Source: Eubacteriales bacterium (GTDB lineage Bacteria > Bacillota > Clostridia > Lachnospirales > Lachnospiraceae). From it: DNA of 64,000 nt. Under the pieces are notes generated by a model. It was not told the DNA's origin, ran no database searches, and saw only the letters and a program-made list of their open reading frames with translations. The translations under genes were made by a program, and so were the position numbers. This document shows, piece by piece, positions 30,837-39,201 of this stretch. Numbering within the stretch: position 1 is the stretch's first letter; each line of letters opens with the position of its first letter. Location: contig JAUNOK010000010.1 in NCBI GenBank assembly GCA_030537195.1, forward strand, positions 23,385 to 87,384, read 5' to 3'.

Positions 30837-32072
30837 ATGAGCAATACATATAAAGATATCTTCCCAGACGGCGCACCAGTCGACGGCTGGTTTTACAACA
30901 CAAGCACACCAGAGCTCACCGAACTGGGAAAACAATACATTATTACAGATTATGATATACATGATGACGGCACAATATACACTGATAATTTCCAAAGACT
31001 GATAGACCTTGTATACAATGACGGCGGCGGTGTAATCGTTGTTCCTCGCGGTACATACATGACCGGAGCATTATTTTTCAGGCAGGGCGTTAATCTGTAT
31101 ATTGAGGACGGTGCAACGCTTATGGGAAGTGATGACATCAGCGACTATCCGGTCTGTGAAACAAGAATAGAAGGCGAAACCTGTCAGTATTTTGCGGCGC
31201 TAATAAATGTCACAGGAACAGATGGCTTTACATTGTGCGGTGGAGGAACGATAGACGGTAACGGCTTTAGAAGCTGGAAAGCCTTCTGGCAGCGCAGGGC
31301 ATGGAATCCTCACTGCACCAACAAAGACGAACAGCGTGCAAGGCTTATCTATATGGCAGGCTGCACTAATGTTACTGTGGCAGGATTGCACATTTGTAAT
31401 TCGCAGTTCTGGACTAATCACCTTTACAAATGTTCACATGTCCGTTACCTTAACTGCCGTATCACAAGCCCTTCTACGCCTGTCAAAGCGCCAAGCACTG
31501 ACGCAATAGACATTGATGCATGCACTGATATTCTTGTCAAAGGCTGCACAATTAATGTAAATGATGACGCAATTGCCCTAAAAGGCGGCAAAGGGCCATT
31601 TGCTGACAGCGACAAGAACAATGGCGCTAATGAGCGTATAATAATTGAGAACTGCACATTTGAATTCTGCCACGGCTGCCTCACATTCGGCTCCGAATCC
31701 ATACATAATAAGAATATAATAATGCGACACATCAAGGTGGAATCAGGTTACAACCTGCTCTGGCTGAAGATACGTCCCGACACGCCGCAGCACTACGAAT
31801 ACATTACCGTAGAAGATGTTCAGGGAAAAATATTTAATTTCATCAATATTAATCCGTGGACACAATTTTTTGACCTGAAAGGAAGAACGGATATTCCGCC
31901 ATCTCTGGCAGAACATATTATAATAGGAAAGAGTACCTGTACATGCAATGTATTCTGCAACATAAAAGAAGCACCAGAACAATACACACTGGCAGATATA
32001 CAGATTGATGATAACATAATAGAAGAAATCGGAACACCTTCCGATAAAACAAAACATACCGGAGCAGAATAA
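30837..32072 (+). CDS. GH28 polygalacturonase-like glycoside hydrolase, cytoplasmic
   Basis: A 411-residue right-handed beta-helix enzyme of family GH28. An early GGGVIVVPRGTYMTGALFF segment marks the N-terminus; the catalytic strip shows STDAIDID (for NTD), VNDDAIALKGG (the D-D pair), CHGCLTFGSES (for GHG) and a basic LKIRPDT (for RIK). There is no signal peptide, so it probably acts on oligogalacturonides that were imported. The departures from NTD and GHG put it in a bacterial exo-type subgroup. Transcribed alone, opposite its neighbours, with its own promoter and terminator. Confidence 0.85.
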   Translation: MSNTYKDIFPDGAPVDGWFYNTSTPELTELGKQYIITDYDIHDDGTIYTDNFQRLIDLVYNDGGGVIVVPRGTYMTGALFFRQGVNLYIEDGATLMGSDDISDYPVCETRIEGETCQYFAALINVTGTDGFTLCGGGTIDGNGFRSWKAFWQRRAWNPHCTNKDEQRARLIYMAGCTNVTVAGLHICNSQFWTNHLYKCSHVRYLNCRITSPSTPVKAPSTDAIDIDACTDILVKGCTINVNDDAIALKGGKGPFADSDKNNGANERIIIENCTFEFCHGCLTFGSESIHNKNIIMRHIKVESGYNLLWLKIRPDTPQHYEYITVEDVQGKIFNFININPWTQFFDLKGRTDIPPSLAEHIIIGKSTCTCNVFCNIKEAPEQYTLADIQIDDNIIEEIGTPSDKTKHTGAE

Positions 32073-32088
32073 CTGCCCCGGTACTTTT
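32058..32088 (+). terminator. Intrinsic terminator overlapping the GH28 stop codon
   Basis: ACCGGAGCAG pairs with CTGCCCCGGT (one mismatch) around a 5-nt loop that contains the TAA stop at 32070-32072; CTTTTT follows. Transcription thus ends within about 15 bases of the stop. Confidence 0.85.
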
Positions 32089-32115
32089 TATGTATATGCT
32101 TATTAAATTTACTAA

Positions 32116-33846
32116 TTAAGCTGCTGCATTCTCAGAAGCCTTCTCGCTCTTTGCATAGCTCTTTACTGAGTTAACTACGATGATTACACCGAGTACGATA
32201 AGGAGTATAGCAATTATAAGCTGAAGTCCGTTAGCAATGAATACGCTTCCCCAAGATGTCTGTCCAGCAGGAATTGTAACAGAAGCTGCTAACTTGATAG
32301 CCTTAACCATTGCAATTGTTCTCTGTACAAGTGCTGTAAATGTTACACAAAGCATGATGATAAGAGGAGGGAAAAGCATTTTGTTGCTTCGTCCTGTAAC
32401 CTTTAAGAATACGCAGAGTGTAAGAATTACAAGAGCGCTTAATAACTGGTTAGCTGAACCAAATAATGGCCAGATATTAGCATATCCAATCTTAGTAAGG
32501 ATGAATCCGCATACTAATGTTACGATTGTTGAGAAGTATGTATTGCAGAATAACTTTCTCCATCCTTCTGCATGCTCCATATCATCTACGCTGAAGAGTT
32601 CCTGGAAACTCATACGACCGATACGTGCAACTGCATCAAGTGATGTAAGAGCAAGAGCAGATACACACATTGTCATGAATACTGTTGCAAAATGTACTGG
32701 AACACCAAACATTTCAAAGAATCCTGCTACACCACGACTGAATATCTGGAATGGTGTACCTGTAGCTGCTGTTCCATCTGCTTTTGCAGCTGCACCGGCA
32801 ACACAAAGGGCAAGTACTGCAAGTAAACTCTCAAGTACCATTGCGCCATAACCAACCTTAAGCATATCCTTCTCGTTCTCAACTGTCTTAGAAGATGTAC
32901 CAGAAGATACAAGGCTGTGGAAACCAGAAACAGCACCACATGCAACAGTTACGAAAAGAATTGGGAACATTGTTCCAAGCTTTGCATTATTGAATCCTGT
33001 GTATACAGGAAGGTTCATTGTAGGATGTGCAACTACAAGACCAACTGCTGCACCTACGATCATGCAGATGAACATGAATGTTGTCATATAGTCACGAGGC
33101 TGCTTCATTAACCACATTGGCATAACAGCCGCAAAGAAAATATATATAAATGTGATATAACTCCAAGCATCCTTACCTAAGATGATTGGACAGAAGTTTC
33201 CGATTACAAATGAAACAACGATAAATGCGATACCAACTACAGCTTCTTTCCAACCTGAAAGATTAAATTTCTTCTGGATAAGACCAAATACAACTGCGAA
33301 TACCATAAACATGATAGAAACCATACCGGCAGAACCGTTAGTTGCTACCACCTTTGTTTCGCCTTCAACTACTGTGTAAGCATTGAATGTACCTGCAACC
33401 ATATCTGCAAATGCAGCGATAACGATAAGTGTAAATAACCAGCAGAAAAGTAAGAAAATCTTACGGCCAAACTTACCGATGTACTTCTCAATGATCATAC
33501 CCATTGACTTACCTTCATTCTTAACTGAAGCATAAAGTGCACCGAAGTCTGTAACTGCTCCGAAGAATACACCACCGATGAGGATCCAGAGTAAAACTGG
33601 TAACCATCCAAATGCTGCTGCCTGAATAGCACCTGTTACAGGACCTGCACCTGCGATAGATGAGAACTGATGACTGAAAACTGTCCAGCCATTAGTTGGA
33701 ACAAAATCCTTACCGTCATTATATTTAACGGCTGGTGTTTCTGCCTTAGGGTCGATACCCCATTTCTTTGCTAACCAACGGCCATAAACCATGTATGCAC
33801 CAAAAAGTACAACTGCCGCGATAAGCACGATTACTAATGTGTTCAT
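32116..33846 (-). CDS. cstA: CstA-family peptide/pyruvate transporter
   Basis: A 576-residue polytopic membrane protein of the CstA family, with about 15-16 helices. Family hallmarks include PTNGWTVFSHQFSSIAGAGP, GFHSLVSSGTSSKTV and SLDAVARIGRMSFQEL. CstA and its paralogue BtsT import pyruvate, and CstA was first tied to peptide use under carbon starvation in E. coli. Start at 33846 has GGAGAGTG upstream. The gene follows a T-box leader (33908-34231), so its expression responds to an uncharged tRNA, favouring an amino-acid or peptide role in this organism. Confidence 0.92.
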   Translation of the reverse strand: MNTLVIVLIAAVVLFGAYMVYGRWLAKKWGIDPKAETPAVKYNDGKDFVPTNGWTVFSHQFSSIAGAGPVTGAIQAAAFGWLPVLLWILIGGVFFGAVTDFGALYASVKNEGKSMGMIIEKYIGKFGRKIFLLFCWLFTLIVIAAFADMVAGTFNAYTVVEGETKVVATNGSAGMVSIMFMVFAVVFGLIQKKFNLSGWKEAVVGIAFIVVSFVIGNFCPIILGKDAWSYITFIYIFFAAVMPMWLMKQPRDYMTTFMFICMIVGAAVGLVVAHPTMNLPVYTGFNNAKLGTMFPILFVTVACGAVSGFHSLVSSGTSSKTVENEKDMLKVGYGAMVLESLLAVLALCVAGAAAKADGTAATGTPFQIFSRGVAGFFEMFGVPVHFATVFMTMCVSALALTSLDAVARIGRMSFQELFSVDDMEHAEGWRKLFCNTYFSTIVTLVCGFILTKIGYANIWPLFGSANQLLSALVILTLCVFLKVTGRSNKMLFPPLIIMLCVTFTALVQRTIAMVKAIKLAASVTIPAGQTSWGSVFIANGLQLIIAILLIVLGVIIVVNSVKSYAKSEKASENAAA

Positions 33847-33907
33847 AATGTCACTCTCCTATAAAAATATATTTCACCAGTCAAACGCAGTGGTTACCTT
33901 TGTAAAA

Positions 33908-34231
33908 TAAAAAAACCTTCGTCGATGCACCAATCCATTACTGGACTGCGTGCAAAGACGAAGGTATATTATTAATACTTCCGCGTTACCACTTTGCTTG
34001 CCGGATACTCCGACCACTCTACTGCCACTCGATTCATTCAACTCTTATGGCATGCCCTTTTAACGATGGGTACCGGTTCCAACTACTAGACATCTGCCTG
34101 CCTTTCACCAGAACTGCTCGCAGGTGAGGGCTTAATCATTCCTTGCTGCCGTCTCTCATCATCTGACGGCTTTCTGTGAGCGGTGATATGAAGAAGTCAT
34201 TTCCTGTTCTTCGCATTTGACTGTTGATTCG
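33908..34231 (-). ncRNA. T-box riboswitch leader of cstA
   Basis: On the minus strand the core AAGCAAAGTGGTAACGCGG (33981-33999 region) matches the T-box antiterminator bulge consensus, and a competing terminator follows: ACCTTCGTC (33957-33965) pairs with GACGAAGGT (33915-33923), then seven T. Upstream elements fit a stem I (CAGAAAGCCGTC ... GATGAGAGACGGC hairpin). T-boxes sense uncharged tRNA through a specifier codon. I could not fix the specifier with confidence; AUG in GGAATGATT (34137-34139) is one candidate, which would mean tRNA-Met. This fills the 449-nt gap between cstA and cysA. Confidence 0.85.
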
Positions 34232-34237
34232 TACATT

Positions 34238-34266
34238 AAAATATTCCTTTGTGAGCGATTTGTCAA
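34238..34266 (-). promoter_or_regulatory. Promoter of the T-box leader/cstA transcript
   Basis: Minus-strand TTGACA (34261-34266) and TATTTT (34238-34243) with a 17-base spacer, placing the RNA start near 34231. Confidence 0.7.
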
Positions 34267-34295
34267 TAAGAAAATTAAAAAATTATTAAATTTTC

Positions 34296-35384
34296 TTAAA
34301 TAACCATCCAGTCTTCGAATTTATTCGCATTTTCAACGATGTTGACAATTCCGTCTGCGCCGTAAGTAAATGCCCTGTGAATGAATACATTTACTTCCTC
34401 ACCCTTCTTTATCGGAGCTTCCTCAACATTTCTTGTTCCGACAACCTCTATGCCATTGACATTGACTGTTATCTCAACTTCCTTACCCATGAAAAGCTTG
34501 TTTACAACCACACCCTTTTCAACAGAAGCGGCTGAATCAACCTTCTCATCAAGTTTTGTGATGTTGACATTCTCTGGACGGAGTACCGCCTTGACAGAAT
34601 CATCAAGCTGGTTAAAACCTTTAATTCTGTTAATCTGGTCAACATGTACAGGGTGACCCATGAATTCTGCCATAAATGCGGTCTCAGGCTCTCTGTATAT
34701 CTGTCTTGGTGTGCCAATCTGCTCAATATGTCCCTTGTTAGTGACAATAATTTCATCGGCAACCTCAATTGCCTCGTCCTGATCATGTGTAACGAATATA
34801 CTTGTGATTCCAACCTTGGTAATCATATCACGAAGCCAGCTTCTTAATTCCTGTCTTACCTTCGCGTCAATCGCTGCAAATGGCTCATCAAGCAGCAGAA
34901 GCTCCGGATTAGGCGCTAATGCCCTTGCAAATGCAACTCTCTGTCTCTGTCCGCCTGATAACTGGCTAGGATACCTCTTAGCCATACCTGAAAGTCCGAC
35001 AAGCTCAATAAGCTCGTCAACACGTTTTTTAATGTCCGATTTCTTCCATTTGTTGACCTTTAATCCAAATGCAATGTTATCATACACTGTCATATATCTG
35101 AAAAGTGCGTAATTCTGGAAAACAAAGCCTATTCCACGCTTACTTGCCGGCACATCATTAACGACCTTGCCGTCAATAATAATATCACCTGAATCCGCAG
35201 TCTCAAGACCTGCTATCATTCTTAATATAGTAGTTTTGCCGCTTCCGCTAGGTCCAAGCAGCGCAATAAGCTTACCCTTCTCAATTCCGAGATTAATATT
35301 ATTAGAGGCTTTAAATGTGCCATATGTCTTATTGATATTACGAAGCTCTACATATTTTTCTGTATCCTGCTGTAATTCTGCCAT
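34296..35384 (-). CDS. cysA: Sulfate/thiosulfate ABC transporter ATPase CysA
   Basis: A 362-residue importer ATPase: Walker A GPSGSGKT (about 43-50), signature LSGGQRQRVAFARAL, Walker B LLLLDEPFAA and a C-terminal TOBE domain (about 270-355) typical of CysA/MalK-type importers. It powers sulfate uptake with CysT and CysW. Last gene of the sbp-cysT-cysW-cysA set, 32 nt after cysW. Confidence 0.95.
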   Translation of the reverse strand: MAELQQDTEKYVELRNINKTYGTFKASNNINLGIEKGKLIALLGPSGSGKTTILRMIAGLETADSGDIIIDGKVVNDVPASKRGIGFVFQNYALFRYMTVYDNIAFGLKVNKWKKSDIKKRVDELIELVGLSGMAKRYPSQLSGGQRQRVAFARALAPNPELLLLDEPFAAIDAKVRQELRSWLRDMITKVGITSIFVTHDQDEAIEVADEIIVTNKGHIEQIGTPRQIYREPETAFMAEFMGHPVHVDQINRIKGFNQLDDSVKAVLRPENVNITKLDEKVDSAASVEKGVVVNKLFMGKEVEITVNVNGIEVVGTRNVEEAPIKKGEEVNVFIHRAFTYGADGIVNIVENANKFEDWMVI

Positions 35385-35416
35385 AATCTGTTCCGCCTTT
35401 CTGTTGTAGTGCGTTT

Positions 35417-36262
35417 CTATCCTTCCTGCTGCTCTTTCTCTGCCTTAGCTGCCTGCTGTCCCTTGTATTCAAGTACACTTCGAAGCACCAGTATAATAAC
35501 CGCCATCAGCACAAGAATTGCTGACACTGCAAATGCTCCCGTAAAATCATATCCCTGATACAGAAGTTCAATATACAGCGGCATTGTGTTAGTTCTTCCG
35601 CGCAGATGTCCTGAAAGAACGGATACCGCGCCGAACTCGCCCATTGCTCTGGCTGTACACAGTACAATACCGTAGAGAAGCGGCCATTTGATATGTGGGA
35701 ATGTAACCTTCCAGAATATAGTCCAGCCATTCGCTCCCATAAGTGCTGCGGCCTCCTCCTCGTCAGTTCCCTGCGAGGTAAGAACCGGTATCAGCTCCCT
35801 AGAAATGAATGGAAATGTTACAAATATAGTTGCAAGCACGATTCCCGGAACTGCGAATATAATTCTTATTCCCATAGCCTTAAGATATGGATATATAAAA
35901 CTCTGTCTACCGAATGTAAGCACGTATATAAGACCTGCTATAATCGGCGAAACAGTGAGTGGTAAATCTATTAAAGTAGATATAATCTTCTTGCCCCTAA
36001 ACTGGAATTTCGTAATAAGCCATGAGGCAAATATTCCGAAAAATGTGTTGCACACAACTGCAATAAGTGAAACCTCTATTGTCAGCTTAATTGAATGAAG
36101 TGCGTATTTGTCGGTAACTGCCGCCAGAAATACCTTTATCCCCTTAGAAAATGCTGTGTACATTACATAGCTGAGGGGCAGAATAAGCATCACAAATAAA
36201 AACAACACACTTATACCTATTAGAATCCATTTTAATGGACCTGAATCTTTTCTGATGTTCAT
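35417..36262 (-). CDS. cysW: Sulfate ABC transporter permease CysW
   Basis: A 281-residue permease with six membrane helices. The EAA loop that contacts CysA is seen as EEEAAALMGANGWTIFWKVTFP (split: EEEAAALMGANG, WTIFWKVTFPHIK); CTARAMGEFGAVSVLSGHL is characteristic of CysW. Starts 15 nt after cysT; forms a heterodimer with CysT. Confidence 0.93.
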   Translation of the reverse strand: MNIRKDSGPLKWILIGISVLFLFVMLILPLSYVMYTAFSKGIKVFLAAVTDKYALHSIKLTIEVSLIAVVCNTFFGIFASWLITKFQFRGKKIISTLIDLPLTVSPIIAGLIYVLTFGRQSFIYPYLKAMGIRIIFAVPGIVLATIFVTFPFISRELIPVLTSQGTDEEEAAALMGANGWTIFWKVTFPHIKWPLLYGIVLCTARAMGEFGAVSVLSGHLRGRTNTMPLYIELLYQGYDFTGAFAVSAILVLMAVIILVLRSVLEYKGQQAAKAEKEQQEG

Positions 36263-36276
36263 ACACTAACCCCTTT

Positions 36277-37119
36277 CTATGAAATTCCACTTACAATCTT
36301 AGATGTCCTGCTCTGTAACACTGCATTTATAAAGAGAATAATAAATGCTATGAAAAGCATTACAAGCGCTATTGATGTTGCGCTTGCGTAGTCATATTCC
36401 TGAAGCTTTGACATAATCATAAGCGGTGCTATCTCTGTCTCATACGGTGTATTTCCTGCTATGAATACGACGCTTCCGTATTCGCCGAGTCCTCTTGCGA
36501 ATGACATTGTAAATCCGCCGATAAGTGCCGGAAGTATCTCTGGAAGTATTACCTTGAATACTGTCTGTCTGTTGGTTGCGCCAAGCATATTGGCTGCCTC
36601 CTCGTACTGGATATCCACCTTTTCAAGCACCGGCTGGACTGCCCTCACAACGAATGGTATTCCAACGAATATGAGTGCAAATATAATTCCCAGCCTTGTA
36701 TATGCAATCTTGATTCCGAATTTGCCGAAAAATGCTCCAAGCCATCCGTTAGTTGTTGTCAGATGTGTAAGTGCTATACCTGCAACGGCTGTCGGCAGTG
36801 CAAATGGGAGTTCAATTATTCCATTCATAATCTGCTTGCCCGGAAAGTTGTATCTTACAAGAACCCATGCAAGAATTGTTCCCATAACTGCGTCTATAAG
36901 TGCCGCAATTAACGCTGTCTCAAGACTTACTCTGTAGCTTGAAAGCACCCTCGGCCTTGTAACTGTCGTTATGAATTCCGTAAACGACAGCTTTGCCGAG
37001 AATATCACAAGGGTACATAAAGGGATAACAACAATAATTCCTAACATTGCAATTGTTATTCCAAATGAAAGACCAAAGCCCGGTATTACTCTTTCTTTCT
37101 TTCTTTTCTTCTCTTTCAT
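36277..37119 (-). CDS. cysT: Sulfate ABC transporter permease CysT
   Basis: A 280-residue permease with six membrane helices. EAA loop: YEEAANMLGATNRQTVFKV; the SFARGLGEYGSVVFIAGN segment is typical of CysT (CysU). It is 23 nt downstream of the interrupted binding-protein gene. Pairs with CysW to make the sulfate channel. Confidence 0.93.
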   Translation of the reverse strand: MKEKKRKKERVIPGFGLSFGITIAMLGIIVVIPLCTLVIFSAKLSFTEFITTVTRPRVLSSYRVSLETALIAALIDAVMGTILAWVLVRYNFPGKQIMNGIIELPFALPTAVAGIALTHLTTTNGWLGAFFGKFGIKIAYTRLGIIFALIFVGIPFVVRAVQPVLEKVDIQYEEAANMLGATNRQTVFKVILPEILPALIGGFTMSFARGLGEYGSVVFIAGNTPYETEIAPLMIMSKLQEYDYASATSIALVMLFIAFIILFINAVLQSRTSKIVSGIS

Positions 37120-37142
37120 TCTGTCGTTTCCCCTTCCCTTAA

Positions 37143-38261
37143 TTACTTCTTTTCATATATCTTATCGAATACTCCGCCATCCTTAAAATGCTTATTGGCA
37201 GCTTCGCTCCAGCCTCCAAAATGTGCTATATCCGTAAGTTCTACATTGGTTACTATCCACTTTCCATCGGCTGAAAGCTCTGTGATTGTGTTACCTTTTG
37301 ATTCTGTGGCATATTTTTCAAGAATTGCTTTATTAGATGGTCTGTAATAATTCTGTGCCTCTAATTACTGTGCCTCATCCGAATACAGATATGAAAGGTA
37401 CTCTGTCGCAACGCCTCTTGTTCCTCTCTCATCAACCACTTCATCTACAACGGCTACTGTTGGCTGGCACAGGATTGACACTGATGGAACTACTATGTCG
37501 TATTTGTCAGGGTCTTCTTTAAGTGCAAGAAATGCCTCATTTTCCCATGCTATAAGCACATCCCCCTGTCCGTTTTCTGTAAATGTTGTCGTTGCTCCTC
37601 TTGCTCCTGAATCAAGCACCAGCACATTTTTATAAAGCTTCTTAATGCTTTCCTCTATCTGTGTCTCTGACTGTCCCTGCTTCTCAAAGTAATACCATGC
37701 TGCAAGATAATTCCATCTTGCACCGCCTGATGTCTTAGGATTAGGTGTTATAACTCCGACTCCGTCTTTTAACAAGTCGTTCCAGTCCTGAATATTCTTA
37801 GGATTGCCCTTTCTTACAAGGAACACAATTGATGATGTGTATGGAGAACTATCGAGGTCAAACTCGCTTGTATATCCTGCATCTATAAATCCTGCATCCC
37901 TGATAGTATCAACATCGCCCTCAAGTGCAAGTGTTACCACATCTGCCTCAAGTCCGTTGGCAACCTCAAGTGCCTGCTTTCCTGAACCTCCGTGCGACTG
38001 GACTACACTTACGTCCTGTCCATGAAGCTCTTTCCAATGCTTTGCAAAAAGCTCATTATATGATGCATACAATTCTCTTGTTGGATCATAAGAAACATTG
38101 GTTATCTCAACTGGCTTTGAATAATCAACATCATCTGCCGCCTTACCAATGCCGCAGCCTGCCAGCGCTCCTGCTGTCAGCACAACTGCCAGTGCTGCTG
38201 TGGCTGCCTTTGTTAATACTGATTTTCTGCTCTTAATTTTTTCATTGTTGTTAAATCTCAT
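37143..38261 (-). pseudogene. sbp: Sulfate-binding lipoprotein gene with in-frame stop (sbp copy 1)
   Basis: A periplasmic-type sulfate-binding lipoprotein (lipobox LAGC near residue 35; [16 protein letters not shown] and [17 protein letters not shown] are family hallmarks). A TAA at 37365-37367 stops translation after residue 298, in YSDEAQ. Past the stop the same frame continues for 73 residues (LEAQNYYRPSNKAI ... GGVFDKIYEKK) and matches the end of the intact paralogue at 44215-45270, which has AGA at this place. One base change from AAA would restore the frame. Either a pseudogene, a sequencing error or stop read-through; the missing tail normally closes lobe II, so the short form is unlikely to bind sulfate well. 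Confidence 0.8.
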
Positions 38262-38284
38262 AATAAGTCCCTCCTGAAATTGTT

Positions 38285-38316
38285 AGTCTTAATCAAAACT
38301 CTAAGTCTTAATCAAA
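38285..38316. repeat. Tandem 13-bp direct repeat before the sbp ribosome site
   Basis: AGTCTTAATCAAA occurs at 38285-38297 and again at 38304-38316, a 19-base period. It lies in the untranslated RNA between the Cys-codon leader and sbp. No function is known; it may be a regulator site or part of an RNA structure. Confidence 0.6.
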
Positions 38317-38447
38317 TTCATAATTAGTCATTAATAATTCAAGAGTGGCTTATCATCTTCCCCGGCACTGCAATCACTTACATTAACCGGTTGCTGATAT
38401 CATCTGCGTATGAATTGCTTTGTGGATATCGTCTCTTTTTATTAAAG

Positions 38448-38588
38448 TTAGTTCAACTCAATTTCTGGCAAGCTACCCGAGTACGATTCCTGCACCAAAG
38501 GAAGAATCAAAGTCATTCTTTCTTCTGAAAACATACAACAGCAACAACAGCCTTCCTGTGTACCTGATGTCTTAGATAATTGTTTCAT
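38448..38588 (-). CDS. 46-residue leader peptide with five consecutive cysteines
   Basis: ATG at 38588 follows AAGGAGGAATGAGTT, a near-ideal ribosome site, and opens 46 codons ending TAA. Residues 14-18 are all cysteine (TGT TGT TGC TGT TGT) in EGCCCCCMFSEE; the rest is unremarkable and not membrane-like. It begins about 50 bases after a consensus promoter and is the first reading frame of the sulfate-uptake transcript. A run of codons for the end product of the pathway is the hallmark of attenuation leaders, and Cys-rich upstream frames are known before sulfur genes in actinobacteria. Here it would let ribosome stalling at low charged tRNA-Cys raise importer expression. No classical terminator is obvious in the 186 nt before sbp, so the mechanism is open. 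Confidence 0.78.
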   Translation of the reverse strand: MKQLSKTSGTQEGCCCCCMFSEERMTLILPLVQESYSGSLPEIELN

Positions 38589-38610
38589 AACTCATTCCTC
38601 CTTCTTAATT

Positions 38611-38670
38611 CCTACTAAGTTTATATGTTACTATGTTGCAGATTATATACCTACTAGGTTTGTATGTCAA
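38611..38670 (-). promoter_or_regulatory. Consensus promoter of the sulfate operon with two operator-like repeats
   Basis: Minus-strand TTGACA (38665-38670) and TATAAT (38642-38647) are 17 bases apart. The spacer contains ACAAACCTAGTAGGTAT and a second copy, ATAAACTTAGTAGGAAT, lies just past the -10 (38609-38626). The shared core AAACYTAGTAGG in these positions is what a repressor would use; Rrf2/CymR-type cysteine regulators bind sites of this kind in Firmicutes. Confidence 0.72.
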
Positions 38671-38716
38671 TAGTGTTTTTAGGATTTCATCTCTTATAAC
38701 CTATCTTCTTGACTTC

Positions 38717-38746
38717 TTGTCTTATCTGTATTACTATGTATAATAC
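38717..38746 (+). promoter_or_regulatory. Promoter and operator-like palindrome of the GntR gene
   Basis: TTGTCT (38717-38722) and TATAAT (38739-38744), 16 bases apart. GTATTA (38728-38733) and TAATAC (38741-38746) form an inverted repeat over the -10, fitting autorepression by the GntR-type protein encoded next. Confidence 0.55.
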
Positions 38747-38789
38747 AAATATAACAATAATTAGTTTTCATTGCAGAAAGGAGCTTCAT

Positions 38790-39173
38790 ATGGTTATTGA
38801 ACTTGATTTTGCGAGCGACACGCCCATATATGTACAGTTAAGAAATCAGATTGTTAAAGGAATTGGCAAGGGAGAGCTTAAGGCTGGCGAGAAACTGCCG
38901 ACTGTCAGACAGCTTGCTTCTGATACGGGAGTCAATACAATGACTGTCAATAAAACTTACCAGATTCTTAAAGCTGAAGGTTTTATTAAGACCGACAGAA
39001 GACTTGGTGCATTTGTCGCAGAGAATATTAATATGGATATTGAATTCAGAGAAAAACTTGAATCAGAGCTTGAGCTGCTGTCAGCAGAAGCAAGCATTAC
39101 CGGAATGGATAAGGAAGAATTCTTAAAAATGTGCGAAAACATTTATTCTAAGATGAATCCCTGCACAATGTAA
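38790..39173 (+). CDS. GntR-family regulator (YtrA type)
   Basis: A 127-residue regulator: winged helix (about 10-75; TPIYVQLRNQIVKGI, LPTVRQLASDTGVNTMTV, GFIKTDRRLGAFVA) and a short helical tail, as in the YtrA subfamily. The start at 38790 has AAAGGAG nine bases upstream; an upstream in-frame ATG lies within the promoter region. YtrA proteins repress neighbouring membrane genes, here the DUF1648-like gene 28 nt downstream. Confidence 0.9.
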   Translation: MVIELDFASDTPIYVQLRNQIVKGIGKGELKAGEKLPTVRQLASDTGVNTMTVNKTYQILKAEGFIKTDRRLGAFVAENINMDIEFREKLESELELLSAEASITGMDKEEFLKMCENIYSKMNPCTM

Positions 39174-39201
39174 CAACTACTAAAGAAAAGGAGGCTTCCT
39201 T

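Noticed and set aside
38262..38447. Classical attenuator terminator after the Cys leader
   Set aside because: CCGG/CCGG and GATATC/GATATC pairings are too short and lack a T-run; no terminator is claimed.
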